Of a stretch of 11,719 nucleotides of DNA, positions 1-6,488 are shown piece by piece. A model generated the notes under the pieces. That model ran no database searches, was not told the DNA's origin, and saw only the letters and a program-made list of their open reading frames with translations. This DNA comes from Candidatus Saccharibacteria bacterium UBA4727 (GTDB taxonomy: Bacteria > Patescibacteriota > Saccharimonadia > Saccharimonadales > Saccharimonadaceae): NCBI GenBank assembly GCA_002404195.1, contig DHJF01000014.1, positions 1 through 11,719 on the forward strand, in the 5' to 3' direction. The first letter of the stretch is position 1. Every line of letters starts with the position of its first letter. Position numbers and translations under genes: made by a program.

Positions 1-76
1 ACCAAGTTTATATAACAGATAGAGGCTAGTTTTTATGCTAGTCTCTATTTTGTTTCTCTATCTGTTATCTTGGCTC
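1..76. repeat. hairpin repeat, copy 1 (cassette-type element)
   Basis: This copy matches 882-957 at 64 of 76 positions by my hand alignment, without gaps. It folds in two layers. The outer stem pairs CCAAG (2-6) and ATAACAGAT (12-20) with ATCTGTTAT (60-68) and CTTGG (69-73). The inner hairpin pairs AGAGGCTAGT (21-30) with GCTAGTCTCT (37-46), allowing G-T pairs. The inner arm is followed by a T-rich run, so it could also act as a transcription terminator for whatever lies to the left. It lies upstream of the orphan gene at 235. The window starts at its edge, so any partner sequence on the left is not visible. Confidence 0.8.
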
Positions 77-156
77 AAACTCATTTGGTGCTTTCAGCGA
101 AGCTAAAGTTGGGTAGGCGACATCATTTTAATCAAGTCCTCACCCTCTGTCATAAA

Positions 157-185
157 TTGACAACATTAACAATTATTGTTATAAT
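157..185 (+). promoter_or_regulatory. consensus sigma-70 promoter of the 235-693 gene
   Basis: TTGACA (157-162), a 17-nt spacer, and TATAAT (180-185) form a perfect-consensus promoter. It also has the extended -10 TG at 177-178. Transcription would start near 192, giving a leader of about 40 nt. Of the promoters in this window it is the only one matching both hexamers perfectly. Confidence 0.85.
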
Positions 186-234
186 GTAGTAGATTTTGTC
201 CACCCTCACCCCTTCATAGAAAGTAGAGCGACAA

Positions 235-693
235 ATGACAAATCGCACCTCCTCTCAGGCAGTAAAGGACAAGCTGGCATCACACATGGAGAACGGGCAT
301 CCGAGCTTCAAGGTTTTGTCGGCAGCTCCGGCTCATCGCGACAACCTGCATCTTTACATCGTCGCCGTTCCGATGGCGGTCATGCACAGCGGCATCGGCG
401 GCTGGGTGTCCAAACGGATCATCTCTGAATGGGGCAAGCCAACCGAGTTCGGTAACGATCTGTTCAGAACAGTCAACCGGATCAAGGGCGTCGAACTGTC
501 GCTCCAAAACGATCATCCACACGTCGTGCAGATATTCACGGGCGGCAAGTTGGAAAACTTGGAACCGCCCGGCAGCTTCTACTACGTTTCCCGAGGCCTA
601 CCGGCCGTTGTCTGCGGGGCGATCGAAGAGGTCATCCTGCGGAATAGCAGCTTCGGCCAGCGGTTTGCGGAGTGGCTCCGCCGACTCGTCTGA
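235..693 (+). CDS. hypothetical protein, orphan cassette gene (152 aa)
   Basis: I do not recognise this protein. It appears soluble, without a signal peptide or clear membrane segment. The central part (about residues 25-110) mixes hydrophobic strands and polar turns. The C-terminal third is likely helical and ends in a basic stretch (EWLRRLV). The ATG at 235 is chosen because it follows a perfect promoter and starts the long frame, but there is no convincing Shine-Dalgarno sequence before it. Codon use is strikingly GC-rich compared with its surroundings: bases 361-420 contain 40 G/C of 60, whereas 1321-1380 in the next gene contain 23 of 60. It is the only gene here that stops at TGA. It lies alone between a hairpin repeat and a second repeat, with its own promoter and terminator. 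Recent transfer is inferred. Function is unknown. Confidence 0.75.
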   Translation: MTNRTSSQAVKDKLASHMENGHPSFKVLSAAPAHRDNLHLYIVAVPMAVMHSGIGGWVSKRIISEWGKPTEFGNDLFRTVNRIKGVELSLQNDHPHVVQIFTGGKLENLEPPGSFYYVSRGLPAVVCGAIEEVILRNSSFGQRFAEWLRRLV

Positions 694-708
694 GAGTCAC
701 AAGAATGG

Positions 709-749
709 TGCGCCCCCCTAGTCCAAGTGGCTAGGGGTTTCGCATTTTT
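709..749 (+). terminator. intrinsic terminator of the 235-693 gene
   Basis: CCCCTAG (715-721) pairs perfectly with CTAGGGG (731-737) around a 9-nt loop. TGCG (709-712) and CGCA (741-744) can extend the stem across a small internal loop. A run of T follows at 745-749. It begins 15 nt after the stop codon. Confidence 0.8.
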
Positions 750-820
750 AGAAGATTGAGTAAATTTCAAAAGTTCTAATCCCAGCCCCATATCTATCCA
801 ACGGGTGTTATTATTCACGA

Positions 821-878
821 TAACTCTTCCCATCTCATTAATTCCGTAAAGAGTAAGTTCCAATGTGAGTGTACTTGG
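821..878. repeat. downstream repeat (type B), copy 1
   Basis: About 44 of 58 positions match 1901-1958 in an ungapped hand alignment. The best-conserved part is the right end, where both copies share GTTCCAATG and then TGTACTTGG. An internal stem ACTCTT (823-828)/AAGAGT (849-854) is possible. Its right end, ACTTGG, faces CCAAGT of the adjoining hairpin repeat with a 4-nt gap. Both copies follow a gene and neither contains an open frame of note. Confidence 0.75.
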
Positions 879-881
879 GCG

Positions 882-957
882 ACCAAGTTTATATAACAGA
901 TAGAGATTGGCTTTCACGCTAATCTCTATTTTGTTGCTATATCTGTCATTTTGGTTC
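882..957. repeat. hairpin repeat, copy 2 (cassette-type element)
   Basis: This is the second copy of the element at 1-76. The inner hairpin AGAGATTGGC (902-911)/GCTAATCTCT (918-927) is kept despite sequence change. One pair switches fully from C-G in copy 1 to T-A here, and three others alternate between Watson-Crick and G-T pairing. The outer stem is partly kept (CCAAG 883-887 with TTTGG 950-954, plus most of ATAACAGAT). The element sits directly before the hydrolase gene, whose weak -35 candidate begins within its right edge. Confidence 0.8.
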
Positions 958-975
958 CAATCCCGACTGGTTAAT

Positions 976-984
976 TGCTACAAT
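976..984 (+). promoter_or_regulatory. extended -10 of the hydrolase gene, likely leaderless
   Basis: TG-C-TACAAT ends 6 nt before the ATG at 991, which places the expected transcription start at or next to the start codon. The best -35 (TTCCAA, 955-960, spacing 18) is poor, consistent with reliance on the TG extension. Confidence 0.6.
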
Positions 985-990
985 AGGGTC

Positions 991-1872
991 ATGATAGAGG
1001 CTAGAGAAGGATTTCTTGATTTTAAGGGATATAAAACCTGGTACGTCGTTCATGGAGAAGGACAGATGGGCACGCCATTATTTGTAGTACATGGTGGCCC
1101 AGGCTATCCACACAATGGTTTGAATAACACAGCAGAACTAGCCGAGAACGGTTATCCTGTCGTTTTATATGATCAACTAGGGTGTGGACTTTCCGATAGA
1201 CCCGAAGATCTATCCCTTTGGACAGTAGGCACATTTCTTGAAGAGTTAGATGCATTACGTCAACATTTAGGCTTCAAAAAAGTTAATTTGCTCGGACAGT
1301 CTTGGGGAGGTTCACTAGTCGCAGAATATTGCTTAAGATATGGTGAAAACATCGATGAACTTATCCTTCACTCTCCGCTAATCGACTCGAAATTATGGGT
1401 TGAAGAAGCAGATAGATTGAAAGACCAGCTACCCGATGGTAAAGGCGAACGTATGCGTGAGCTTGAACTGACTGGCGACACAAATAACGATGAATATAAG
1501 GACTTGTCCGATTTGTTTGACGATACGTTCGTTTTGCGCGTGAAGCCAAAACCTCAAGATGTGCTGGACTCTCTCCGGGGAGCTGGTTTACCTGTTTATC
1601 GCACAATGTGGGGACCGAGTGAGGCATTCGCAACTGGAAATCTCAAAGCGTGGTCCATCATTGACCGACTCAAATATATAGGACAGCGTACATTGCTCAT
1701 TTCTGGCAAGTATGACGAAGCAACTCCAAAACAGATGCAAATAATTGCTGATAACATTTCTGACGTCAAGTGGGAGCTTTTTGAAAACAGCTCGCATTGT
1801 GCAAATTTGGAGGAGCCAGAAAAGTATATTCAAACGATTGCCAGCTTCTTGAGTTCCACTATTGCTAGGTAG
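991..1872 (+). CDS. proline iminopeptidase-like alpha/beta hydrolase (293 aa)
   Basis: This is probably a cytosolic serine peptidase of family S33 that releases N-terminal proline or other residues from short peptides. The fold signatures are in order: oxyanion motif HGGPG at residues 34-38, the YDQLGCGLSD strand-turn at 60-69, nucleophile elbow GQSWGG with Ser104, Asp242 in GKYDEATP, and His269 in SSHCANLEEP. A helical cap region lies between about 125 and 215. At 293 aa it is close to tricorn-interacting factor F1 and related iminopeptidases. The frame is open back to a TTG at 907, but that extension only translates the hairpin repeat. The ATG at 991 follows a good -10 and gives the family-typical N-terminus. 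Other S33 hydrolases (epoxide hydrolase, lactonase) remain possible for the substrate. It forms the second module of the repeat-flanked array and is clearly AT-richer than the first. Confidence 0.85.
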   Translation: MIEAREGFLDFKGYKTWYVVHGEGQMGTPLFVVHGGPGYPHNGLNNTAELAENGYPVVLYDQLGCGLSDRPEDLSLWTVGTFLEELDALRQHLGFKKVNLLGQSWGGSLVAEYCLRYGENIDELILHSPLIDSKLWVEEADRLKDQLPDGKGERMRELELTGDTNNDEYKDLSDLFDDTFVLRVKPKPQDVLDSLRGAGLPVYRTMWGPSEAFATGNLKAWSIIDRLKYIGQRTLLISGKYDEATPKQMQIIADNISDVKWELFENSSHCANLEEPEKYIQTIASFLSSTIAR

Positions 1873-1900
1873 AGTAGAATAGTGCTGAATCACCTCTAGT

Positions 1901-1958
1901 AAGCTCTTTCCATCTTACTAACTCCGTCAAGATAGAGTTCCAATGCAGATGTACTTGG
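1901..1958. repeat. downstream repeat (type B), copy 2, end of array
   Basis: This is the partner of 821-878. It begins 28 nt after the hydrolase stop codon. Nested stems CTCT (1904-1907)/AGAG (1934-1937) and ATCTT (1912-1916)/AAGAT (1929-1933) are possible. It ends in the same GTACTTGG but, unlike copy 1, is not followed by a hairpin repeat. The modular pattern therefore stops here. Confidence 0.75.
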
Positions 1959-1986
1959 TCATTTGTGATGGCTTCAGCTAATAATC

Positions 1987-2028
1987 CCATTACTGGAGAA
2001 TGATAAAGTGATTTTTACTAGGTAGTGG
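1987..2028. other. spacer with weak long-loop dyad upstream of nitroreductase gene
   Basis: CCATTACT (1987-1994) can pair with GGTAGTGG (2021-2028) with two G-T pairs, around a 26-nt loop, just upstream of the nitroreductase promoter. The rest of the spacer (1959-2048) shows nothing else. It may be chance or a control site. Confidence 0.2.
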
Positions 2029-2048
2029 TTCCCGTATGATCTACTTAT

Positions 2049-2057
2049 TGTTATGAT
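2049..2057 (+). promoter_or_regulatory. extended -10 of the nitroreductase-ligase unit, likely leaderless
   Basis: TG-T-TATGAT ends 7 nt before the ATG at 2065. Thirteen bases here (2045-2057) match those at the perfect promoter (173-185) except at one position. The -35 (TTCCCG, 2029-2034, spacing 17) is weak. Confidence 0.6.
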
Positions 2058-2064
2058 ATGAGAT

Positions 2065-3066
2065 ATGTTAACAAAAACGTGGCGAGATATTCTCGAGACA
2101 GCCCAGCGTGCGCCCTCGCCGCATAACGTTCAGCCTTGGAAGGTACGGATTGTATCTGAGGAAACGTGTGAAGTATTTATTGATACCGCCAGGACACTGC
2201 CGAAAGAAGATGTGACGGGTAGCTTTATTACTTCGGGGATGGTGATGTACCTGGAGACTATGCGTTACGTAGCGCAAACGTATCAATACGATTTACAGTA
2301 TGAACTATGCGTTGATCAGTTGATTGACGATGATGGCCTGCAGTTATTTGCCAAGGTTGTCATAACGCCTGATGAATTAATTGCGCCCGAGTTTGAGCGG
2401 GATATCATCTTGCGTCGACGAACTTCAAGGTTACCTTACGCGCCAAAGCTAATCGCCGCGTCTGATCAAGCGAAACTGCAATTATTAGCCCAGTCGTATG
2501 GGTATGAATATGGTGATATGACCGATCCGAGTCGTGTCGAACAGGTACTTGCTCAAGACATTGCAGCTCTGTTTCGCGATTTTAATACGTCGAGCTATCA
2601 CGATGAGATTGTTTCATGGTTTCGTTTTACGCGCCGTGCCGCATGGCGGCATAAAGATGGGCTAGATTTTCGTTGTATGCGCGTGCCAGCTGTCGAATAT
2701 TATATGTCAGCTCGGTTTCCTAGGATTTTGCGACTACCAGTTCTTGGCAGTCTATTCGCAGAGCGATATCGTCGGCTCATCGGATCAACGCCTTGTATTG
2801 CATGGATTTCGGGTCCGTTTTGGCAGTCACAAGATGCAGTTACTGCAGGTAAGTTTTTAATGCATTTTTGGCTGGAGTTGACTCGTATGGGGCTGTATCT
2901 TCATCCGTTTGGTAATTTGGTCACGAATACGACGGCGCGCAGTGAATTCGAGGCGTTAACCGGTAGCGGTGATGTATGGTTTGTTGTGCGGATTGGCTAT
3001 ACGGATGAACCACCAGAGAGTTATAGGCTGCCGCTGGAACAAATCTTAATTGAGAAAGACGTATAA
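2065..3066 (+). CDS. nitroreductase-fold FMN-dependent oxidoreductase (333 aa)
   Basis: This is a likely flavoenzyme of the nitroreductase superfamily, closest in style to the longer Acg/Rv3127-like branch. The N-terminal APSPHNVQPW (residues 16-25) is the usual FMN-contacting loop. An LRRRTSRLPY segment near residues 115-125 matches the phosphate-contacting arginine region. A C-terminal helix plus loop (GLYLHPFGNLVTN) followed by RIGYTDEPPESYRLPLEQIL is the normal family ending. At 333 aa it is longer than classical NfsB-type enzymes (about 200-220 aa), as Acg-like proteins are. It stops 4 nt before the adenylate-forming enzyme, so the two are almost certainly cotranscribed and may act on the same compound. 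The reaction is unknown. Oxidation of an adenylated or thioesterified product, or reduction of a quinone-like group, are inferences only. Confidence 0.75.
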   Translation: MLTKTWRDILETAQRAPSPHNVQPWKVRIVSEETCEVFIDTARTLPKEDVTGSFITSGMVMYLETMRYVAQTYQYDLQYELCVDQLIDDDGLQLFAKVVITPDELIAPEFERDIILRRRTSRLPYAPKLIAASDQAKLQLLAQSYGYEYGDMTDPSRVEQVLAQDIAALFRDFNTSSYHDEIVSWFRFTRRAAWRHKDGLDFRCMRVPAVEYYMSARFPRILRLPVLGSLFAERYRRLIGSTPCIAWISGPFWQSQDAVTAGKFLMHFWLELTRMGLYLHPFGNLVTNTTARSEFEALTGSGDVWFVVRIGYTDEPPESYRLPLEQILIEKDV

Positions 3067-3070
3067 AATC

Positions 3071-4609
3071 ATGCGCTATATAAAATTCTTTTACGTATAC
3101 CTTCAAGATGCATTTGTGAACGTGGCGGCAAGTAATTTGCGTACGCATCGCTTTTTGTTCGTAAAGCATATCGAGTCATATCGCTGGCGACTTGGTTATT
3201 GGCGAGCGTGGCGGACGTATTACCGAGCGATGCGCAAAGTACCGGCCTATTCGCGCTTTGTTAAGGCGAATACTAAACAACTGCCTTCGTGGAATGGTTG
3301 GTCGTTGAGCCTAGATGTTATACCAAGCATGGATAAGCAGAATTATATCAAGCAATACAGCATTGAAGATCGTAGTTATGGTGGTAAATTACCAACTAAG
3401 GGAGTGGTGGTTGATGAGTCGTCGGGTAGTAGTGGTACACCAACCAGCTGGGTGCGCGGTCCATATGAACGAATGCTGATTCGTATAATCCTGCAGATTG
3501 TGTTTGCACAGCAGGCTGTGTCCACCAAGCCAACGTTTGTTATTAATGCCTTTGCCCTGGGCGCATGGGCGACGGGTATGAACGTTAGCGCTTCGCTGAC
3601 CGAAGTTTCCATCATTAAGTCCACTGGGCCAGACCTGGATAAGATTATTCATACGCTGCAAGAATTCGGCACGAAGTACTCGTATGTCATTTTGGGCTAC
3701 CCGCCATTTCTCAAGAACCTAGCTGACGATGAACGTATAGATTTGTCTGCCTATGAGATTGCGATTGGTTTTGGTGGTGAGGGTATGAGTGAAAACATGC
3801 GCCGCTATTTGCAAAAATCATTCACTAGCGTCACAGGATCATACGGTGCGTCCGATTTGGAGATTAACATTGCGGTCGAGACCAAATTCACTATCAAGCT
3901 GCGCAACGCGATTGAGCAGAATAAGGCACTTGCAGGGGAATTAATTAAGACTGGCTACGGCGTTTTGCCGATGATTTTTCAATACAACCCGCATGATTAC
4001 GTATTGGAAACAAACGAGAGTGGCGAACTGCTGGTGACGATTGCGCGTAAAGAGAACATCAATCCTCGAATACGTTACAATATCCATGACCGTGGACATG
4101 TATTGCGCCTAAAAGAACTCAAGCCGATATTGAAAAAGTATGGTCTTGGTCATTTGGCAACACATCTCCATATTGATATGCCGTTATTGTTTCATTATGG
4201 CCGCTCAGACCTCTCGATCGATTATTACGGCGCGGTAGTAACACCTGATACCGTGCGCGAAGTTGTGTACGACGATACGGAGTTGGCGCACAATTTTGAG
4301 ACGTATCGCTTGATCAGTTACGAGGATGATCATGCCAATAAGCAACTGCATATTGCAATCGAACTCAAGGGTGGTTTTACGCTGAACGATACAAAAGTAA
4401 AGGCTGCAGAAATCTTGGCGCAGATGCGGGCGCATAACGGAGATTTTAATTACGTCTGTACAATCGCAAAAGACAACACCAAGCCGACCGTGCATTTTTA
4501 TGAATTCGCTACTGGTCCGTTCGCTCATGATAAAGCGAAATTAAAACACGAATACGTCACCCATCTGACTGTTGATGAGTATAAAGGTTATGGATTGGTG
4601 ACGCGGTAG
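3071..4609 (+). CDS. CapK / phenylacetate-CoA ligase-like adenylate-forming enzyme (512 aa)
   Basis: This belongs to the ANL adenylate-forming superfamily, in the branch with phenylacetate-CoA ligase, coenzyme F390 synthetase and CapK-like proteins. The ATP-binding loop is ESSGSSGTPTSW (residues 116-127). An aromatic-plus-acidic motif YGASD (258-262) takes the place of the YGxTE motif. IRYNIHDRGHV (334-344) and HYGRSD (375-380) correspond to later ATP and hinge motifs. The ATG at 3071 is preferred over an in-frame TTG at 3050, which lies inside the upstream gene. It has no visible carrier-protein domain, signal peptide or membrane helix; the N-terminal 60 residues are unusually rich in Tyr, Trp and Arg. 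It pairs with the nitroreductase-like gene just upstream. It likely activates a carboxylic acid as an adenylate, but the acid and the acceptor (CoA, amine or other) cannot be read from the sequence. Confidence 0.75.
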   Translation: MRYIKFFYVYLQDAFVNVAASNLRTHRFLFVKHIESYRWRLGYWRAWRTYYRAMRKVPAYSRFVKANTKQLPSWNGWSLSLDVIPSMDKQNYIKQYSIEDRSYGGKLPTKGVVVDESSGSSGTPTSWVRGPYERMLIRIILQIVFAQQAVSTKPTFVINAFALGAWATGMNVSASLTEVSIIKSTGPDLDKIIHTLQEFGTKYSYVILGYPPFLKNLADDERIDLSAYEIAIGFGGEGMSENMRRYLQKSFTSVTGSYGASDLEINIAVETKFTIKLRNAIEQNKALAGELIKTGYGVLPMIFQYNPHDYVLETNESGELLVTIARKENINPRIRYNIHDRGHVLRLKELKPILKKYGLGHLATHLHIDMPLLFHYGRSDLSIDYYGAVVTPDTVREVVYDDTELAHNFETYRLISYEDDHANKQLHIAIELKGGFTLNDTKVKAAEILAQMRAHNGDFNYVCTIAKDNTKPTVHFYEFATGPFAHDKAKLKHEYVTHLTVDEYKGYGLVTR

Positions 4610-4668
4610 CGCGTAGCTACTCATAGGTGTTATTTCTGTAATCAGAACTGGCGACCCATGGATGCGCA

Positions 4669-4677
4669 TGCTACACT
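4669..4677 (+). promoter_or_regulatory. extended -10 of the Nudix gene, likely leaderless
   Basis: TG-C-TACACT ends 6 nt before the ATG at 4684. A TGGCGA (4649-4654) at spacing 17 is a poor -35. Confidence 0.6.
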
Positions 4678-4683
4678 AAACCA

Positions 4684-5103
4684 ATGGAAACGCCTCTTTT
4701 TCGCCCACCAACCACTTTTTATCGTGTCTCGTTAAAAGCGATTATTCGTGACGCGTCCGGTCGCGTGTTGGTAGTAAAGGAAGGTAATGATAATAACTGG
4801 GGTCTGCCGGGTGGTGGCTGGGATCATGGTGAGACTGAACATGAGGCATTGGCGCGGGAGCTGCTCGAGGAAGTTGGCTTTCGTGGTGACTTTACATCGA
4901 AAATTATCGCCACCGAAACATTCTGGCTAGAGCATCGTGAGAGCTGGCTACTCTGGCTTGTGTACAAAGTTACGATTGACGACCTTAGTACGCAGGCGTT
5001 TTCGGCTGGAAGCGATGCTAGTGAGATTGCCTGGATGTACCCGGCTGAATTTGCATCTCTCACAACGGGAACTGCGCGTTGGATTACGGGCAACCTGACT
5101 TAA
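4684..5103 (+). CDS. Nudix hydrolase (139 aa)
   Basis: This is a Nudix-family pyrophosphohydrolase acting on a nucleoside diphosphate linked to another group. The Nudix box GX5EX7REUXEEXGU is complete at residues 44-66: Gly44, Glu50, Arg58-Glu59, Glu62-Glu63, Gly65. The preceding strands (RVLVVKEGNDNNWGLPGG) and total length fit a single-domain MutT-like enzyme. The substrate (oxidised dNTP, nucleotide sugar, dinucleoside polyphosphate) cannot be decided. The start at 4684 follows a -10 box at leaderless spacing with no Shine-Dalgarno sequence. The gene has its own promoter, and its stop codon overlaps that of the convergent flavoprotein gene. Confidence 0.9.
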   Translation: METPLFRPPTTFYRVSLKAIIRDASGRVLVVKEGNDNNWGLPGGGWDHGETEHEALARELLEEVGFRGDFTSKIIATETFWLEHRESWLLWLVYKVTIDDLSTQAFSAGSDASEIAWMYPAEFASLTTGTARWITGNLT

Positions 5104-6476
5104 CTGAGTCGTGATGCCGCGACCCGTACCGCTTCGCTCCAACTGAGGAAAGCGTGTGGTGTGCTGGCAACTTCCGAGGCGGTGTGGCCGAATTTAATCG
5201 CCAGGGCGAGTTCGTGGATGATTTCACTGGCGTGTGGCGCCACGACGGTCGCCCCGAGAATCACCCCTTTTTTATCGGTCAAAATCTTCACAAAGCCATC
5301 ACGAAAATCACTGGTGTTGCTGCGGGTGATGATATTGAGCGGCGCCAGGGCTTTATTAATCTGCAAATCACGCTTGAGGCAATCATCCTCAGACAGGCCA
5401 ACCGAGGCAATGCCAGGACTGGTGAACGTCAGGCGTGGTGAGGCGGTGTAGTCTGGTGAAAGCTTATTCTTTGGGTGGAGGAGATTGTTGGCCGCGATGC
5501 TACTTTCGAGTAGGGCGGTGTGAGTGTGGCTGTTGTGGCCGAGCACGTCGCCAGCGGCGAAAATATGCTGCGCAGAGGTCTGGAGGTGATTATTTACTGC
5601 GATACCTTTTGGTGTGTAGGTAATGCTGGCATTTTCAAGCCCCAAATCAACCACCGGCATGCGACCCGTGGCGATTAACACGTCGTCAACGCGCAGGGTT
5701 TTTTCGACACCACCACGGGTGTAGGTGATACGCTTGCCGATACCGTCCTTGACGACAGCCAGCGTGCGGGTTTGTGTTAAGGTAGTGACGCCTTTTTGTT
5801 CTTGTAGGACGCGCTCCATCAAGACACCAACTTCTTCGTCTTCGGCAGGGAGTAGGCGGCTGGCAATTTCAGCAATGTAGACTTTGGTACCAAAAATAGC
5901 CAGGAGCTGGGCGATCTCAACGCCAATTGTGCCGCCGCCAATGATATACAGGCTCTTAGGCGGGCGCATGGCTTCTAGGATAGTGCGCGGCGTTAGGTAG
6001 GCGACATCTTTGAGGCCTTGAATGTTTGGTGCCACCCAGTGCGAGCCAGTGGCGACGAGGAACTTCTCGGCCGATACATGACGCCGATTAACGCTAATTT
6101 CGTGGGGGCTTAAAAAGTGCGCAGTGCCAGCAAAGGTGGCGATGCCTTCATTTTCATAATATTTACGGTTGCCACCAGCGCCGGTTCGCTTGACGGCCAA
6201 GTCTTTCCAGGCGCGTAGGGAGGGGTAGTTGTAGCCGAGCGTGTTCGAGCGCAGACCAAAACGAGCGCCATGGCGCGCTTCGTCGTAGAGGTGGGCGGCG
6301 TGCAGCAGGGCTTTGGTCGGGACGTCGCTCCAGTTGGGCGAATCGCCACCGAAGGTATCGGCCTCAATCACGGCGACTTTTTTGCCGGCACGGGCAGCAA
6401 TAGTGGCCGCTGCACTACCGCCGGCGCCGCTGCCGATAACGATAAGATCATAATCAAAAGTTAGTTTTTTTGCCAT
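5100..6476 (-). CDS. FAD/NAD(P)-dependent oxidoreductase lacking the redox disulfide (458 aa)
   Basis: The fold is that of dihydrolipoamide dehydrogenase, mercuric reductase and glutathione reductase. FAD is bound by GSGAGG (residues 15-20) and by an FAAGD motif in the second half. NAD(P) is bound by GGGTIGVE (180-187), and Glu203 at the end of the next strand favours NADH. A C-terminal dimer domain follows. The active-site CxxxxC is replaced: GGDSPNWSDVPTK (43-55) has Ser46 and Asp51 where the cysteines belong. In the C-terminal motif HAFLSWSE (441-448), Phe443 stands at the usual catalytic His of HPT. It therefore cannot perform classical disulfide chemistry, though it may still transfer hydride to a quinone, metal or other acceptor. 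The start has a good ribosome site (AAGGAG, 8 nt before ATG). It is the last gene of a three-gene operon, 12 nt after the ATP-cone gene. Confidence 0.85.
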   Translation of the reverse strand: MAKKLTFDYDLIVIGSGAGGSAAATIAARAGKKVAVIEADTFGGDSPNWSDVPTKALLHAAHLYDEARHGARFGLRSNTLGYNYPSLRAWKDLAVKRTGAGGNRKYYENEGIATFAGTAHFLSPHEISVNRRHVSAEKFLVATGSHWVAPNIQGLKDVAYLTPRTILEAMRPPKSLYIIGGGTIGVEIAQLLAIFGTKVYIAEIASRLLPAEDEEVGVLMERVLQEQKGVTTLTQTRTLAVVKDGIGKRITYTRGGVEKTLRVDDVLIATGRMPVVDLGLENASITYTPKGIAVNNHLQTSAQHIFAAGDVLGHNSHTHTALLESSIAANNLLHPKNKLSPDYTASPRLTFTSPGIASVGLSEDDCLKRDLQINKALAPLNIITRSNTSDFRDGFVKILTDKKGVILGATVVAPHASEIIHELALAIKFGHTASEVASTPHAFLSWSEAVRVAASRLS

Positions 6477-6488
6477 GTTGGTTTCTCC

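Noticed and set aside
691..693. TGA recoded as glycine, as in some CPR lineages
   Set aside because: No other gene has an in-frame TGA, and a good terminator begins 15 nt after this one, so it acts as a stop.
582..917. Minus-strand open frame of 111 codons
   Set aside because: It crosses the end of the orphan gene, its terminator and the type-B repeat. It is a shadow of GC-rich coding sequence and spacer.
1..957. Canonical integron attC sites
   Set aside because: Isolated matches to GTTRRRY (108-114) and RYYYAAC (796-802) exist, but they are not placed consistently with respect to the two repeat copies. No integrase gene is in the window.
907..990. TTG start giving the hydrolase 28 extra residues
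   Set aside because: The extension only translates the hairpin repeat, whose changes preserve base pairing. The ATG at 991 fits the promoter and family length.
1..1958. CRISPR array or insertion sequence
   Set aside because: There are only two copies of each repeat, separated by genes of differing length, and no transposase or Cas gene is present.
3050..3070. TTG start for the adenylate-forming enzyme inside the upstream gene
   Set aside because: The ATG at 3071 follows the upstream stop by 4 nt and has the natural N-terminus.
4205..4528. Minus-strand open frame of 107 codons
   Set aside because: It is fully antisense to the adenylate-forming enzyme with no independent support.
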